Shown here: one piece after another, positions 12,401-26,639 of the stretch
Numbering within the stretch: position 1 is the first letter of the stretch
Layout: each line of letters starts with the position of its first letter
Assembly: GCF_002234675.1 (NCBI RefSeq)
Contig: NC_019880.2
Coordinates: 14,311,756-14,375,755 of the forward strand
DNA length: 64,000 nt
DNA from: Oryzias latipes
Taxonomy: Eukaryota; Chordata; Actinopteri; Beloniformes; Adrianichthyidae
Direction: 5' to 3'
The notes under the pieces: model-generated
Databases searched by the model: none
What the model was told of the DNA's origin: nothing
Seen by the model: only the letters and a program-made list of their open reading frames with translations
Program-made: the position numbers and the translations under genes

Positions 12401-15400
12401 AACTAATTTGAACTAATTGTTTTTTTAAATATTTATTTAGAAAATGGACGGCAATTTTTACCAGCAGTATCTGTTTTCTGCAATATTTGGCAACACAGAC
12501 CTGGAACTGACACTAGATCACAAACACATAAAAAAGCAAAGCAGGCTTTTAGCTGTTGGCATCAAGTGGAAGCTTGGCTGTGTTCTAAAAGTTAAAAGAA
12601 GTTGCAGGTGAGGCTAAAGGTTAAAGACGAGAAGGAAAAAAAGCACACTATTGACAAAGGACAGGCATTATGTATATCAGGATTCCTCTTTATTTGGTAG
12701 ATATTTATAAAGAGGATCAAATTAATACATATCACTAAAGACATAAGCGTACATCAAAAAGTGTAAAAACAATGAATGAAATAAAGTTAGGTATGAAAGC
12801 ATTATTATTGTCATTCTTAGATTTAAATATTTGTTTGTTTTCAAAAAATCAAATATGACTTTTTTTTAATAATATTTGATGCAAAAATTCTAAGATGGTG
12901 ACACAAAAATAAACTGTTTTAAATTATTAAACTGCTTATTTTTATTTTATTTTTCTACTACTTTCTAAATAATTTCCTTGTTTTCTTTTCAATTTTTTGT
13001 TTTATTTTTTAGTCCCCCACTTATATTTAAAGCCCAACTTTTTCTATTCAATCAAAACATGTTTGAAATCTTGATTTAAACTGTTTACAGTGTAGATTAA
13101 ATGAAGTTTTCCTCAAACTGGCTAAATAAAATCCACTTTTAACAGCCATCATTTTGGTTGCTAAGGGCAACCAGAGTTGGATTTTTTCTCTCTCTTTCCG
13201 AGCAAATACTTCCAAGGCTGTAGTATAACTTTTTAATGAATTGTTTTAGCTTCTGAAATTTCCAATAAGTTTTACATTATTGTAGCATTTAAATATTTGG
13301 AATCCTTATAGAAAAAACTGTCTTACAACTAAATATTCTTTCTGAAAGTCATGAATTTTGTGAGTTTGCTGACACTTTTACTAAAGGTAAGTAAATCAAC
13401 ATTGTGTGTTGTTTTATCTTAGTTCTGCCCTCTTCTGGCACATTGTGCCAGGAACAGGTTTGCAAACTTAGCTTATTAGCTAAAGCTGGCTATGGTCTAA
13501 TTACCTCAGAGTCTACCTCAGGTTTATTAAGCAACAATTCTCTAAAGACCCTCTCCACCTCCCTGCCTGACCAAAGACAGGCTCCTTTTTTATGCTCCTC
13601 TACCCCCTCTGGTTGGAAGTAAGCGGGGTAATTGGATACCTGTAGTTCCTGGTTCTCTAGGCCTCCTCCCAGGAAGGGAGGGACCTGAAGAAAGGCGTTT
13701 CTCAGACTAGGCAGACCAGTGAAACTTTTTCTTCCCCCACTGTACAGGAATTTTTTTTTCACTCACTCACTTTCAAGTGTTGTGTTACTGTAAGCTGAGA
13801 CAAAAACGCACAAAAGAAGTCTGACTGAATTTGAAATTCATGGATTCCAGACTGCGCAGCGACAATGCAGGAAGTACAACTACTAACTTTATGGAGACTG
13901 CCGCTCAGTTTGTCCGATGAATTGGAAAATCAGGTGAACTCTGCTCTCCTGGGAGATTAGAGCAGAGCCGGCTCTGGGCTCACTGGCCTCACCTGCTGTG
14001 CCATGGGGATCCTTAACATGCACACGGAAAACAACCAGGAACAATAGTGTTTGCTAATGTAACACGTGGAGGTTGTCAAACAAGGTTTAAGGACTGTTTT
14101 TGTTCTTTTTTGGGGTGAAGGTAAGAAGATCAGGAGGGTGATTCTTTTTTTTTTCTAACAAGGGCCTTTTGTTCCAAGCCAAATGGTGAAAGTACAAGAT
14201 ATAACTGGAGGCTGGAGGAGAAGAAATATTTTTGAAATTTTCAACGCTGCAACCTTCTTTGGCCACCCTTTTCCTGCCGTCAGCTGGAGCGAGTAAAAAT
14301 GGACGGACAAGGTAAAAACTCCAAAGATCCTGGGAAGCAACTGAGTGACTCCTTTCGAGACACTTTGAGCAGTTTCTTTACACGGGACAGACCTGGCCCT
14401 TGTGATGCAGCCGTGTTGACGGCTTACAAAGAACTCCCTAATGGAGAGGATAGTCAAATAAACGATGTGAATGAAGAGAAAAGACCTGACTCATCTGTTA
14501 AGGATTCCTGTGGAACAGCTGAGGCTACAGGTGACCCAGATCTGGTACAGGTCATGAGAGTGAAAACGCACAGTGACACAGAAAATGAGGACATAGAGAG
14601 GCTCAAGAACTGTACAGCTTTAGGAGAGGAGGCAAGCAGTACTGCAGAGTCCCCGGGACCTAAAGGAGAACAAAAACAAGTTGAACACATGGATGAAGAA
14701 GAGCAGAATGTGCCTGTCTTTAGGCCGCACATGTTAAGAGAAAAATCCCAAATAGAAGCGATTTTATTTTCTAGTAGATATGGGAATAGAGGTCGGTCTA
14801 GACCAACTTTGGTCTCTGGGAAGTCAAAAGACAGTTCCAAGGAGAAATCTGTAGACGTCTCTCTACCGGAGAAGGAGAATACTAAGCCGGACAGCGGTGA
14901 ACAATTGTGTGAAGAGTACACTGGTGTAGATTGTTCTCAGCCTGTCCCCTCTGTCATCTCTGGGCAGCCTAAACCAGAAGGTCCAGATCTAAATGGCTTT
15001 GCTGTACCTTCCTATAAAGAGACAGATCGTGTGGAGATACCTGCTAAAAGATCTGTGGAACAATCTGAAGAGTTTCACTCCACCCAGACATCGTCCTCTG
15101 TCTCTTCCAGCCTGAGGGCCTCTGAGAAAACAAAACAATCACCAACCAAGACAGAGGAGCAACCAAACACTACTGAGGAGTCCAAACATGACAGCCCACT
15201 AAGTGTACAAACACCCAAAACAAAAACTCCTAAAACAACTATTGGGTCCCCAGTGTCATCAGCTTCTTCCCCTTCCAAACTTTCCACCAGTACGACTCTC
15301 TCTTCGCCCCCTTCGTTCCAAATGCCGGCTCTCTTCAGTGGTTTACGGGTGCTGAAGAAGGATGCAGTGGGAGAAGACCGGGAGGTTGTGTCAGAGATTA

Positions 15401-18400
15401 AACGGAGGGAAAAAGATGCCGATCTGGCCCTACTCAGCCTCAAGAAAACCGTTATCAAAGCCAGACTTTTTCCTGAGCATATGGCAGCCTCCTCTTTGGG
15501 TAAGAAGCCCTCTGAGCCTAAATCATCCGCTGAATTGAAAAGCAGGACAATGGAATCCCCCAATCAGCTTGGCGAAGTCAAAAAGTCCAACGGTGATAAG
15601 AAGGTTGAGCCTGTCAATGGCAAGCAGGAGTCTGACAATGGAGAAACAGTTGCAGAAGAGAAAAGTCCAAGCGCTGGAACTCCCACACTTGCACCAGAGA
15701 AAAAGAAAACAACAGACCTGGCTTATGAAACGTTCAGGAGCATTTTTGGCCCAAAGACTGTCAAAAGAGAGACAGAAGAAGTGGATCTGGATGCAGTGAA
15801 AAGAAAACTCAAGAGCGACAAAGAAAGTCTTCGGTCAATTTTTGAAAGAACTTCCAAATCTCCTGGAAAGGAAATTCCAAATCCATTAGAGTCAAGTGTA
15901 CGTAAACACAGCACGTAAAATTATCACCTGATGCTGCTGCGTCATGTTTGCCTCAGAATTATGACTGACAATCAGGGTCAGAACTTTTGTCTTTTGTCTT
16001 CCTTCAGACAGAGGTCACTTCCCCTGCAGACAGTGAGGAGCGGACCCCAGGACGTCTGCAGGCTGTGTGGCCCCCACCCAAGCCTAAGGATGAGGAGGAC
16101 AAGGTCGGGCTCAAATACACAGAGGCAGGTAAAGTCCTTACAGCTTGTAAGTTGAAACACATTTGTTTACAGCTGAGATGGGAAAATGCTGACACGGATA
16201 ATGCGAGTTAAGGTTACACCAACACATTCAGGCTAATTGTTTTTATTACACCACAACTAGTTAAAACCGCAATGGAATTAACAGGAGGGCCTAATGTTGG
16301 GAAAAGTACAAGATGGGCAAAAAACTAAACTTTGAACACATTTTAGTAATAAAGTTGCTTATTTCCTAGTAACAACAGGTTGCAAACTACCCATAAGACC
16401 ACAGTCATGTCCTCGTGACTACATAATGCAAATGTGTCCTCTGTGGAGGACGTTTATAAAGCTGAATATCTCCCAACTACTTTTGGGACATCTTCGGCAA
16501 TTGTGAAGGGGCGGGGCTTTGGGAATTGTTGTTTTTGTAGGTTTAAAACAATTGGATAGAAATGTTAATATATGAAGTATGACCTAGTTTTATTTTTAGT
16601 ATTAAAAACAAATAAATTAAAAGGGTATATTCAATTCGAGTTCATTTATTTAATGCTTGGTGTTGAACTAAAGCCTGTATCCTATATTGGCGCTGCAGCT
16701 CCATGTTTCCCTGACGTGCAGATCTATCACGAAAATAGACTACGGATAATTTAAGTGATGTGCACTTCATTTTCCTGCTTTGCTCTCGCCAAAGAGAATA
16801 GAGAGTTTGTAATTTGATCAGCAGAACAAAAGGCATAGATGGAGTGATTAAAATTGATAAAAGCAAAATGTCTCATCTATTCTCTTAAGGATCATACTGT
16901 AAATTGAAGTGAGACAAATGAGAGAGAAATCTAAGTGGTTAGATTCTATCACCTACTCTCTTAGAAAGGGATTTTTGAAATAATGACTTTGCAAATGCAG
17001 GAATTCACCCGAGGCACTTAAGATTGAAAGAAAAACCAAGCAGAGACAAAAACAGAAAACGGGTTTTTCTAGGTATTGATCCCAATCTATAATGATGCTG
17101 GGATACAACAATCTATAATCAATCAAAAAATAGAAAACCAACTAATCAAATCAATAAATTTGGTTTTGGTTATAGAAGTTTTTTGTTTTGGGGGGGGTGA
17201 AAATGCTTTTTAGTGACCTACTAATATCAAAACTCATCATTTTTTATAATAAAGGGGTTCAATTTTTGTTAAGTTTTTTTTTTATTAAATTTGATGCAAG
17301 CATGTCTATGTCTTATAATACAATTAATATGATGCAAACTTAAAGAGGATTATAATAATTACTACAAAATCAATAGTATTACAAAAATATAAAATGTGTT
17401 TAAAATAGAGCAGACAGAAGCTTAGCTATTTAAAGTATGCCCCTAAAAAAGAAAAAATAGATAAGGGAGAAAGGGAAAGAAAATACTACAAATAACCATA
17501 TAAATAATAATATTAATAATAAATAATATAAATTCTATATTACTATGATAAGAAATAACAGATTTCGGTTTGTTTTCAGTTTTTAAGCCAAATTATGTTA
17601 AATATTAAATAGAATTAAAATATGAATTTGAAATTTAAAAAAGTAAATATGTAGTTAGGCTACATATGATAGGCTACATGATACCCAGCTCTACTCCTAA
17701 TTAATGTTAGGCATGTTTTTTCCTTCATCTCTTATTTGAGTTGTTTTATTTTCTTCCAAATTGTATTTGTTAAATAGTTTAATTTATTTATTTGCTGAAG
17801 ATGTTTGGCATCTTTGCAGAGCAAAGTTAGCTTTCACTTTTGAGATTTTCTTGTGAAATCCGATCAGTTTTTCATAATTTACACTGACAGATTTTAAATT
17901 TGTGTCTAGCACCATCTGTGTTTCACCTTTTTAGTGTATTTTCGAACCGACTAGTTTAAACTCTTATCAAACACAGATCCTCCCTTTAAACAAACACAAG
18001 GAAGTTCTTTATTGTTTGTTTATTGCCTTTATGGTTACACATTACATTTTACTTTCAGTTAAAGAATAGCAAATAGAGACTCCCTGATTGGTATGAAGAA
18101 ATGAATAATACAAAAAAAGGGGTGGAGCCTATTTTCTGATGCAAGTGTTTTTTTTTTATTTGCTTTCAGAGCATCAGGCTGCACTCTTACAGCTGAAGAG
18201 AGAGTGCAAGGAGAACGTGGAGAAGATGCGCGTAAGTTTACTTAAGTGGAAGTCAACCCTACAGCATTTGCATTAAAAAAAATGAAAGAGGAAAATTCCT
18301 ATACAATAACTGGGACTATTCGAAATGTTTAGAATTCAGTTAAACACGAAATGTGCTCTTAACCCTTGTGCTATCCTAGGCACTTTAACATTGGGAGTTG

Positions 18401-21400
18401 GGTCATCTAGACCCACTAGACAGTGCGCTGAACCTTTTTTTTTCAATGATTTGTGAACCTCACTGGTGTCCATGGATTACATGAAATCTTTCCACCTTTA
18501 TCCACCTTTGTCATGGTAGGGAGTTGACGTCAATGCAAGGGTGGGGTCATCTAAGATAGCACAAGGGTTAAAAATATACAAATGTTTTTCTGTAAAGGGA
18601 TGGCCACCAGAGGGCGCCATGTGAGCATAAAATCTTGACGTTCAGAAGTTATGCTACAAGCAAGGGCTTTTTTTAGGTCAAAACTTTAGAGATGATTTCA
18701 AATGAGATTAATAAATGCCAATTTTTTAAAACAATAATAAAAGGGTTAAAAAAGGGGTTAAAACAATATTTTGTATTTACCTTTTTTAAATTAAATCTAA
18801 CAGCAGCTAAATTTAATGGACAATGTTACTCAATTCCCTGTTTAATAGTTTTATTAAATAAGTAAAGTATTTTGCCTCCAATGACAGCTCTTCTTCAATC
18901 TCACTTAAAGGGTTGTGTTTCTGAATTGATCGATAGCAAAACTGGGAAGCTACATTTTACAGATGTTGTCCACTCATCCAATTCAAACAGGAAGCTAAAT
19001 GACCTTCGGAAAAACAGAAAGAAAGATCTTTCTGGAAACAAACTCTGGCTGTATTGAATACATTTGTATTACTGGTTAACTACCTTATGAGCCTTTGCCT
19101 CCAAAAGTCTTACCTGATTATTGGTTTCCCAGCCAGTCTGTTGGACAGGTTTATTATAGTAGGAACCTTATAGGCAGTCTCCGTTTATCAGCCACAGTCT
19201 GGCCATAAGAAAGCTTTCAGATACATTTTTTTGTCCTGCTGGACTGTTTTTGGTTGTTTTTTTCTAGTTTACAAGGTAAAATTTAAACTGAGTCGACCTT
19301 AGCGTTTAAAAAAAATTACTGATGACTGAAGATTAACATTTGTGTTATGAAGAGCTCCTCTTATGAAATGCTTTCAGAAGAGTAATTATCTACCATAACA
19401 CAAGTTTGTTCCAATGATAACATTTACAGTATCATTTCGCAATGCTTATGTCTGTATTTTGTGTTTTTGTTTTGATGTCTGGAATTTTTGCTGCTTACAG
19501 TCGGAATTTGAGCTCAAAATTTTCCAAGTGCGAGGAGAGCACGCCGTCTCCGTGTCGCAACTGGAGGAAGTCATTGCTAAGCTGCGGAGAGACAAGTCGT
19601 GCAGCACATGCAGAGAAAAGGGCGATGTCTGTGATGTAGCCGTGTCCACCGCAGATGACCTGACTCCTAAGACCTACCGCACTGTGGCTGCACAGACGGA
19701 CAGGGAGACCTTCATTAGGAGTCCAGAGGGGGATGGGGGCCGGACGGCTCAAAGCCCCAATCAGAATCTGCCAAAGAAGCTCAACTTAGACTCCATCGGA
19801 CTAAACCTCAAAGCTGAACCAACCCCGGGCCTTTCTGGAGCAACACCACCCCCACCCCCGCCAGGGATACCCCCGCCTCCCCCTCCTCCCCCCTTGCCAG
19901 GCCAAACTGTTGCACCACCACCACCACCTCCTCCACCACCTCCCCCTCCTCCTCCTGGTCTACCTGGCAGTGGACCACCTCCACCTCCTCCTCCTCCTCC
20001 CCCACCACCAGGCATTGGGCCCCCACCTCCTCCTCCACCTCCAGGTGGCGGGCCGCCACCTCCTCCCCCACCTCCAGGCATGGGGCCCCCTCCTCCACCC
20101 CCAATGGGGGCATTCGGGGAGAAAGGGGACAAGGCTCCAAGGAAGCCTGCCATAGAGCCGGCATGTCCCATGAAGCCTCTGTACTGGACCCGGATCCAAA
20201 TACAGGAGGACAAAAAGTACGTATCCGTCCAGTTTCCTTTGATTTGCAACAAGGTCAAAGTGAAGAAAAATAATGCACAAGGTTTTATTGAATCAAGATA
20301 AATATCGTTTTTTTATATAAATATGAATCATCCTAAGCAACATATGTACATATAGATGTATTGGAGAGATTTCATCTGAAAAAATCTGTCGTAATTATTT
20401 AGAATGGTTGATGTTTTATTGCTTTTAATTTCAACTTTTTTAGAGAACCAAACCACTGACTGCAGGTAATGATGTGGATCGGGCCTAAAGAGCCCAGTCT
20501 CTCGGCTTTAGGCTGATTAAAGGGTCTGAACAGTGAAAGGTCTCACAGATATTGTCTGTGCACCACACCAACTTTGTTTTTAACATCTTCTTGTGGCTTT
20601 TTTTTATAATGAAGTACATATATAGAAAGAATTTCTTCGTTCATATTGTTGTGAATCAGGAGCAGATGAAAAAATGCTGTTCGAAAAAGAGCTTATTTGT
20701 GAAGTAGAAAACACACTAGGTGGGCCTCAAGCTCCAAAGCATATAAACAATTACGAGAGCAAACCAACAAGTCCACCAAACTCTTTATATCACCTCAAAT
20801 CACTAAATCCATTGAATTCTTCATTCACTGTATTGCTTTGGAACAACTCCGCCAAGCCTGACATAAGATTGAGTGTTGCTTCTTTACTGTTGATTTTTCT
20901 TGTCTAAAATCTTGGATAAACCTCTCAAAGTTTCTTCAGCCTCTCTTTCTCATTCCAGATGAGCCTTCATGACTTGATAAAAGAAACTGTAGCATCATCA
21001 GTTCCAAACCTTTGTTTAGAATTAGTTTATTTGATTTGAAACCTGTTGATGGGGTAGTTAATGTCCATTTGATGGAGAGGCTTTGGAAAAGGAAAACACA
21101 GCCATCTGGGAGGAAGAAGACATGTTTGAAACAGCAACGTGATGAACATCCTCCTGACTTTAGCCACCTCCCGTTCTTGTTTCTGCCTCTGTTTGTTTTT
21201 TCCACGTTACTCAGCAACTTCAGAGACACAGCTTTTAGCCTCCCTCGTTTCTTGCCCTTGCGGGAAATGGACTCATAATGCCAAATGTCTGAACCTTTTT
21301 GTTATTTTTATCACCTCACTCATAAACAGTCCTTTTGAAAGTGGAGATTGCAACAACTCTTGCCAGGTTTTTTGTTGGATTACCAAACGGAAAATTGAAA

Positions 21401-24400
21401 ATTTTAAATAAACACCAATTAAGATTAAAAAAAACCTCACTTTGTCTAACTTTACTGTTTTGCTTTCTCTTTTAAACTCTGTGGTAAAAATGTTTGCACC
21501 CCATAACTTCAGTTTTCCCTTTTTTTGCAGCAACAACACACTGTGGGGTTCTCTGAAAGAGCCTGACATCGTCAACACCAATGAATTTGAGGATCTTTTT
21601 TCTAAAGTCACACAACAGCCGAAGAAGAAACCCCTCTCTGAAACCTATGAGAAGAAAGCAAAAACTAAAAAGGTAAACATTTTTGAATGTTTTTAGATTA
21701 TTTTACAGAAAAAGGTCAAACCTTTTTGTATAAATAAACTTCTGAATTTCCATCGAGGTTTCTGCTGTCGTCGGCTTGCATTGGATTTCCAAGTTTTCTT
21801 CCTCCTAGTGTGTCTGTACATTTTTTTCCTCCATTTGCAGCAAACCTGTCCTACAAGAGAAGCACAGGATTGTATTATAAACAGTTTGTGTAAGATTTTG
21901 AGCAAGTTGAGCAAAAGCAGCTAATGTGTGATTACGACCCGATTGATCCTCTGTTCCCTGTCACCCATCGGAGCCTTACTTGTTGATGGTCCTGTCAGAT
22001 GTTGCGGCGCTGCACTTCTGCTGCAGCCAGCGCTGCGTCAGCACCTGGCTGCCTCGTGGTCTTCATCGAGGCGTCCAAGCGCTTGAAAAAGGGGCCACTG
22101 CCCCAGACTCTCCCCCCCAAATCCATAGATCCCTTATTCTGATCAATTTGTGAAGGCTCCAGTCTGCTCCAGAGGGCAATGCTTGTCTGTGTGTGTGTGG
22201 GTGTGTGTCTGTGTGTATGGGTGTGTGTGTGTGTGTGCTTTTTTGTCCTTGGTCTCCATCCCAACATCTCTCCATTTAGTCTGGTCACTAACAATGTCCA
22301 ACATTTGATCCAACGCAGACGACTGTCTCCCGTCTTAGATTACCTGCAAGTGGATGAGCTTAAACCATTTTCAATGATGTTATTGAGCTAAAACAATTTG
22401 GCTTTAAAAAAAAAAGTTTTTTTGCCTAAACATTACCCAGAGATGTTATCTGTTTTTATTTATTTATTATTATTTGTTTTCAGTGTGGTTCTTTTGTACG
22501 ACGGAGTTTTAGGGCCACGATGAGAAAAAAATTCTGGAGGATAATTTGTTTTTGTTCCTCACTTACAGGAAAATAATTGAAACGTCGAGATTAAAGTCGA
22601 AATAAAGTTTCAAGAAAAAGTCAAAATATCGAGACTAAAGTCGAAATAGATTTAACCTGCAACAGTAAAGTTGTCTGTTTATAGGAGCCTTGCTTTAAGA
22701 TGAAAGATGTGGAGCATTTTGTAAAGCTTTATTTCCGAATTGGTTTAAAAAATAAATAAATTCTGAACCTTTTGGCATCTCAAAATTAAATTATTGTCAG
22801 TGTAGCCGGCTTTCCAGGGTTCGGTGTCAGTTAAATGGAGTTTCATATGTAAAATAAGGAGCTCAGAGACACGTTTGGGTGTACAGGAGCGCAACTTTAT
22901 TTTCCTTTTCATTCACATACCCAGAAGTCCATTCATCTCATTATGCCATGAACCTGTCATGCGCAGATCACCAATGTGTAACTAATGTAAATAAATAAAT
23001 TCATTTATGTAATTGAGCAGCGTTGCTCAGAAGACAAAATTTATCATTAAAAGACAGCGGTGTTTGAACAGGACGCTGATAGACTGATTGGTATATCTTT
23101 TCTGTCAGGTAGCTGAAGTGTGTCATAGAAGACTCTGTAGTGTTATAGCTGAAGAGGAGGACTGTTTTACTTTGCAGCCGTACAAAAGTTCATATCTTGC
23201 CATGGTGAGAGGCCCAGTCAAGCATCAGCATATTTTAGAACCTCAACCGCAATCATTATAGGGCCTGGACAAACGGTATAAGTTGTTTTGGTTTACTTAA
23301 CATTGTAAGTTGAAGTCCTACCTGGTTATTTTCACAGGTGTCGTGCGGGAAGTGTTGGCTTTTCATAAAACTGATGTGATCTAAAATCTAACAATATACA
23401 AAAAGCTCAGTTTTATTTTAGCCCTATAATAAATACAATACAAATACAAAGCTAACCAGTTGCTGTGCCAGGAAACTTCTGGAGCCAGGGTCATTAGGTC
23501 CACCAAAAAGTGGTCTGAATGCTTTAACATGGAGAGTTTGAACGTATCTGTGAACCCAGTTTTGTGGGAACTAGTTGGGGAATGCCCGTTCTTGTTCCAA
23601 TATGACGAAACACTGGTGTGCAAAGCAGTCTGCACAATCTTGAAAGAACACCTTTGGAATGAGTTTGAGCAAAGGCGTGTGAGGAACAGTCAAATATTCT
23701 CATCAACCTGAGCTGTTACAGCTTCAACATTTGTGCCATTATAGTATTAATTCCAGTTGACTATACACCAATATACATCTAAAGGCAAGTGAGTGAAGAC
23801 TTGTGGCACTATAGTGTGTGCATAGCTATCTATTTTCTAGTTTGTGGAACATGCAGTTATTAGTTTCCCAAATATAGTCGGCATAAATAAGCAGTAATCC
23901 TTTCAATCATAATGTGCCCTGTGTCATTTCCAGGAATTGTTTGAGTATTTGCTCCGGTTTGCTCACCATGTGTTTATTTTGCTCTGTTTTACCTCGGAGA
24001 GTCTGACTAGACAGTATTGTGTCCCTTCGTGTAAACACCGATACCCGCCGCCTCATAGACACACTATCTGTCTCTTGTCTGTGCACACCCACGTTTAGTT
24101 TTTTTTTGTTGCTGTTGTTGCTGCTGGATTGGTGTTTGTGAGGAGGAGAGGTTGCTTTAGTCACCACCACCACATGTGTGTGTGTTTCTTTGTTGCAGTT
24201 TGTCCACGTATGCAGCAACTTGACCGTGTTTACAGCACGTTTGTGTGTTTATGCTTTGACAGCACATCCATACAGCTCATTATGCACTTGCTCAGAAAGT
24301 GTTGCCAGATCATGCTAACGCCACAGCCTGTGGGAGAAGTGGGGGTTCAAATGGCAAAGAGGAGATGAGTGTGTGGGAATGGAATGTATGTGTGCATTAT

Positions 24401-26585
24401 GCATATGAGCCACTTCCCTGCTTTTCCGACAACTGCACACGCCAAAAGTAAAAACTCGGGGATGCAGCCGATGCAAGGTTGTGTGAGTAAGTTAATCTGT
24501 ATCATGTGTGCCATAAGAACAAAACAAAAAAAAAATCAAAGCTCTTGTTTATTCTGGAGCCTTTTGCTCTGCGCTGATTAGCATATCAAAGCCATGGAGA
24601 TGACATGGAAGAGAGCTCCTCCATAAGAACAGACCGGACCGGACTGGACTGGACCAGGGGTATAATTGCATGCACGTGTCTTCGTTCCACTGGTTAGAGG
24701 AGGCAATGAGGACGAGGCACCTATAGAAATGAAGGGAGGGGGGGTGCTTCCTTGAAGGATGAGGAGGGAGGTTGAGATGGATAAAGATGAAGTCGTTTTT
24801 TTGAGCCAAGCGTGTTATTGAGGTCATTTGGGTGCAAATATGCACTTCAGTAAACACAATTTCCTACACATGCATAAATCAAAGCAGTTTCGAGTTTGCT
24901 TGTCACAATCCCATGAAATAAACAGTAGTTTTATGCACTGTATGATTTATGAGCAATCACTGTGCGTTTATTAAAGAAATATCTGAAGTGGCGGCTATTA
25001 CGTAGGAAAGTGGCCTCTAGGTTAACACTGGCGGGTGTGAGGGGAGTGGGCATGGATGCAGAGTCTTGATCCAATCCCTGCTGGAAGGTCTGCTTGGAAA
25101 GATTTTCAGACAGTTGGGGAGGAGCAGGCTGGCTGCTCGGCCACTGTAAACTATCTGCTCTGAATCTGCATCCCTCATCAATTGACACCAGCCACCTGCT
25201 TCAGCTCAGACCTTACTTTAAGTCTCCCCTGCCATAGTTTGGCTTATTTCCTTTCCTTGCTGTCATTTTTACTCCTTCCCAGTCTTTTGTTATTTCATGT
25301 TCTCTCTGTACTTTGATGGCTTGCCTTCAGTTCTCTTTTATCCCACAGGAGGGAGCCATTAGCTGTTGATGCCTACCTGTCTCAGCATCAGCATCGCTCT
25401 GCTCCATGCTTGTTTGCGTGTCTGAGACCAAGCATCCAACACCAGTTGTCCTTTCTCATTAACTTAACGGCCCCAGCTAATTGGCAAAATTCTGCAGCAA
25501 CAGTTGAGCGGGAAGAGCGCCTTGGCTTCCTTTAGTGTGGCCCGTCCAAAGCAGTTAATTAAGTGTTGGGAAAGCCTGGTGCTCAAGCCGTCTCAAGTCT
25601 CCAAAGTGGGAGATCCCAGTGATCCGGGTAATGGAGCTGGAAGCAGCATGGCACCCCTGTAATGCAATACTCACTTCTAAGACTTCTGTTCTCCTGCTTC
25701 TAGCGGACAGACCAGTAGCCAGCAATGCCATAGGAGCTAATGAAGAAGCCTGACACATTAACTTTTAGAGCAGGGCTTTACCTTGCCAAAACTTTCTCTG
25801 GCTTTACGGCTAATTCAGTCATAAGTAATTGTGACCATGTGTAGGCACAAATAAAAATCCTGTGAATTTATAGTTTGTTATAAAAACCCTGCTTCTCTTC
25901 TCCATGCTCTTCTAGACTGTCCTTTCATGGGGCCACTCTTGCCTTTGTATTTTTTTTTCCCTGCGACATGATATTTTTTGATGATATTCTCACACGTGTT
26001 CTTGTGCAAACTGAAGGAGACGTGTGTTTTTACACAGCTTTGTTCCCTCCCCGAACAAAGGGGTTTTAGGTGCGCGCTTCATATTTCCAGAGTTCTTAAC
26101 AATTGGCACTGATAAAGTCTGGTCATTACGGTCAGTCCAAATGATTGGCAGGCCGCTGAGGCTTCAGGCGCCCTGTGTGACTCATCACGTTTCATCAACC
26201 TCCAAAAATAAAAGTGTATATTTCAATAAAATTATAATAGCAAAACTAATCCCTTGAGTCTATGTTATGTCAGCGTGAATTGAAAAATCTTAACTTTGCT
26301 GAAATCTTCGTGTCTTTTTTTAAAACTCAAAACTCAAGTATGACGGATTGCTTTTTAAATTACAAGTTGAGAAGGAAAAGAAGTAAATGAAGGAAGGCTA
26401 ATTTTTAAAAAAAGTGCTTTGGTGAAAAAGTAGCCATTACCCATTCTTTACTGATAACATCTTTGATAACACTAACTGCTTAATCACAACTCCTCTTATG
26501 GGTGGATATAGGCTGTCTGCGGGCAAAAAAATTGACGAATCTTTACAAGGGTAAGCAGGTGAGCCCTCGTTGATTGGTTGGTTGG

Positions 26586-26639
<54 letters not shown>

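Larger units (their letters stand above)
18232..19500 (+). other. fmn1 intron 5
   Basis: About 1.3 kb holding the TTAA MITE (18359-18571) and the CTCF motif (18601-18619). The rest is AT-rich, with no coding frame I can support. Confidence 0.7.

Noticed and set aside
14454-15563. Minus-strand frames of 155 and 162 aa
   Set aside because: Antisense shadows of fmn1 exon 3; Ser/Leu-rich with no family resemblance.
16030-16128. Alternative fmn1 exon 4 start at 16030 paired with a donor at 15901
   Set aside because: In frame and possible, but the donor at 15897 with the acceptor at 16007 gives a better donor and keeps the TE residues seen before the RTPGRLQ block in mammals. Only cDNA can decide.
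19761-20258. Glycine-rich antisense frames (up to 165 aa)
   Set aside because: Shadow of the polyproline FH1 coding sequence on the opposite strand.
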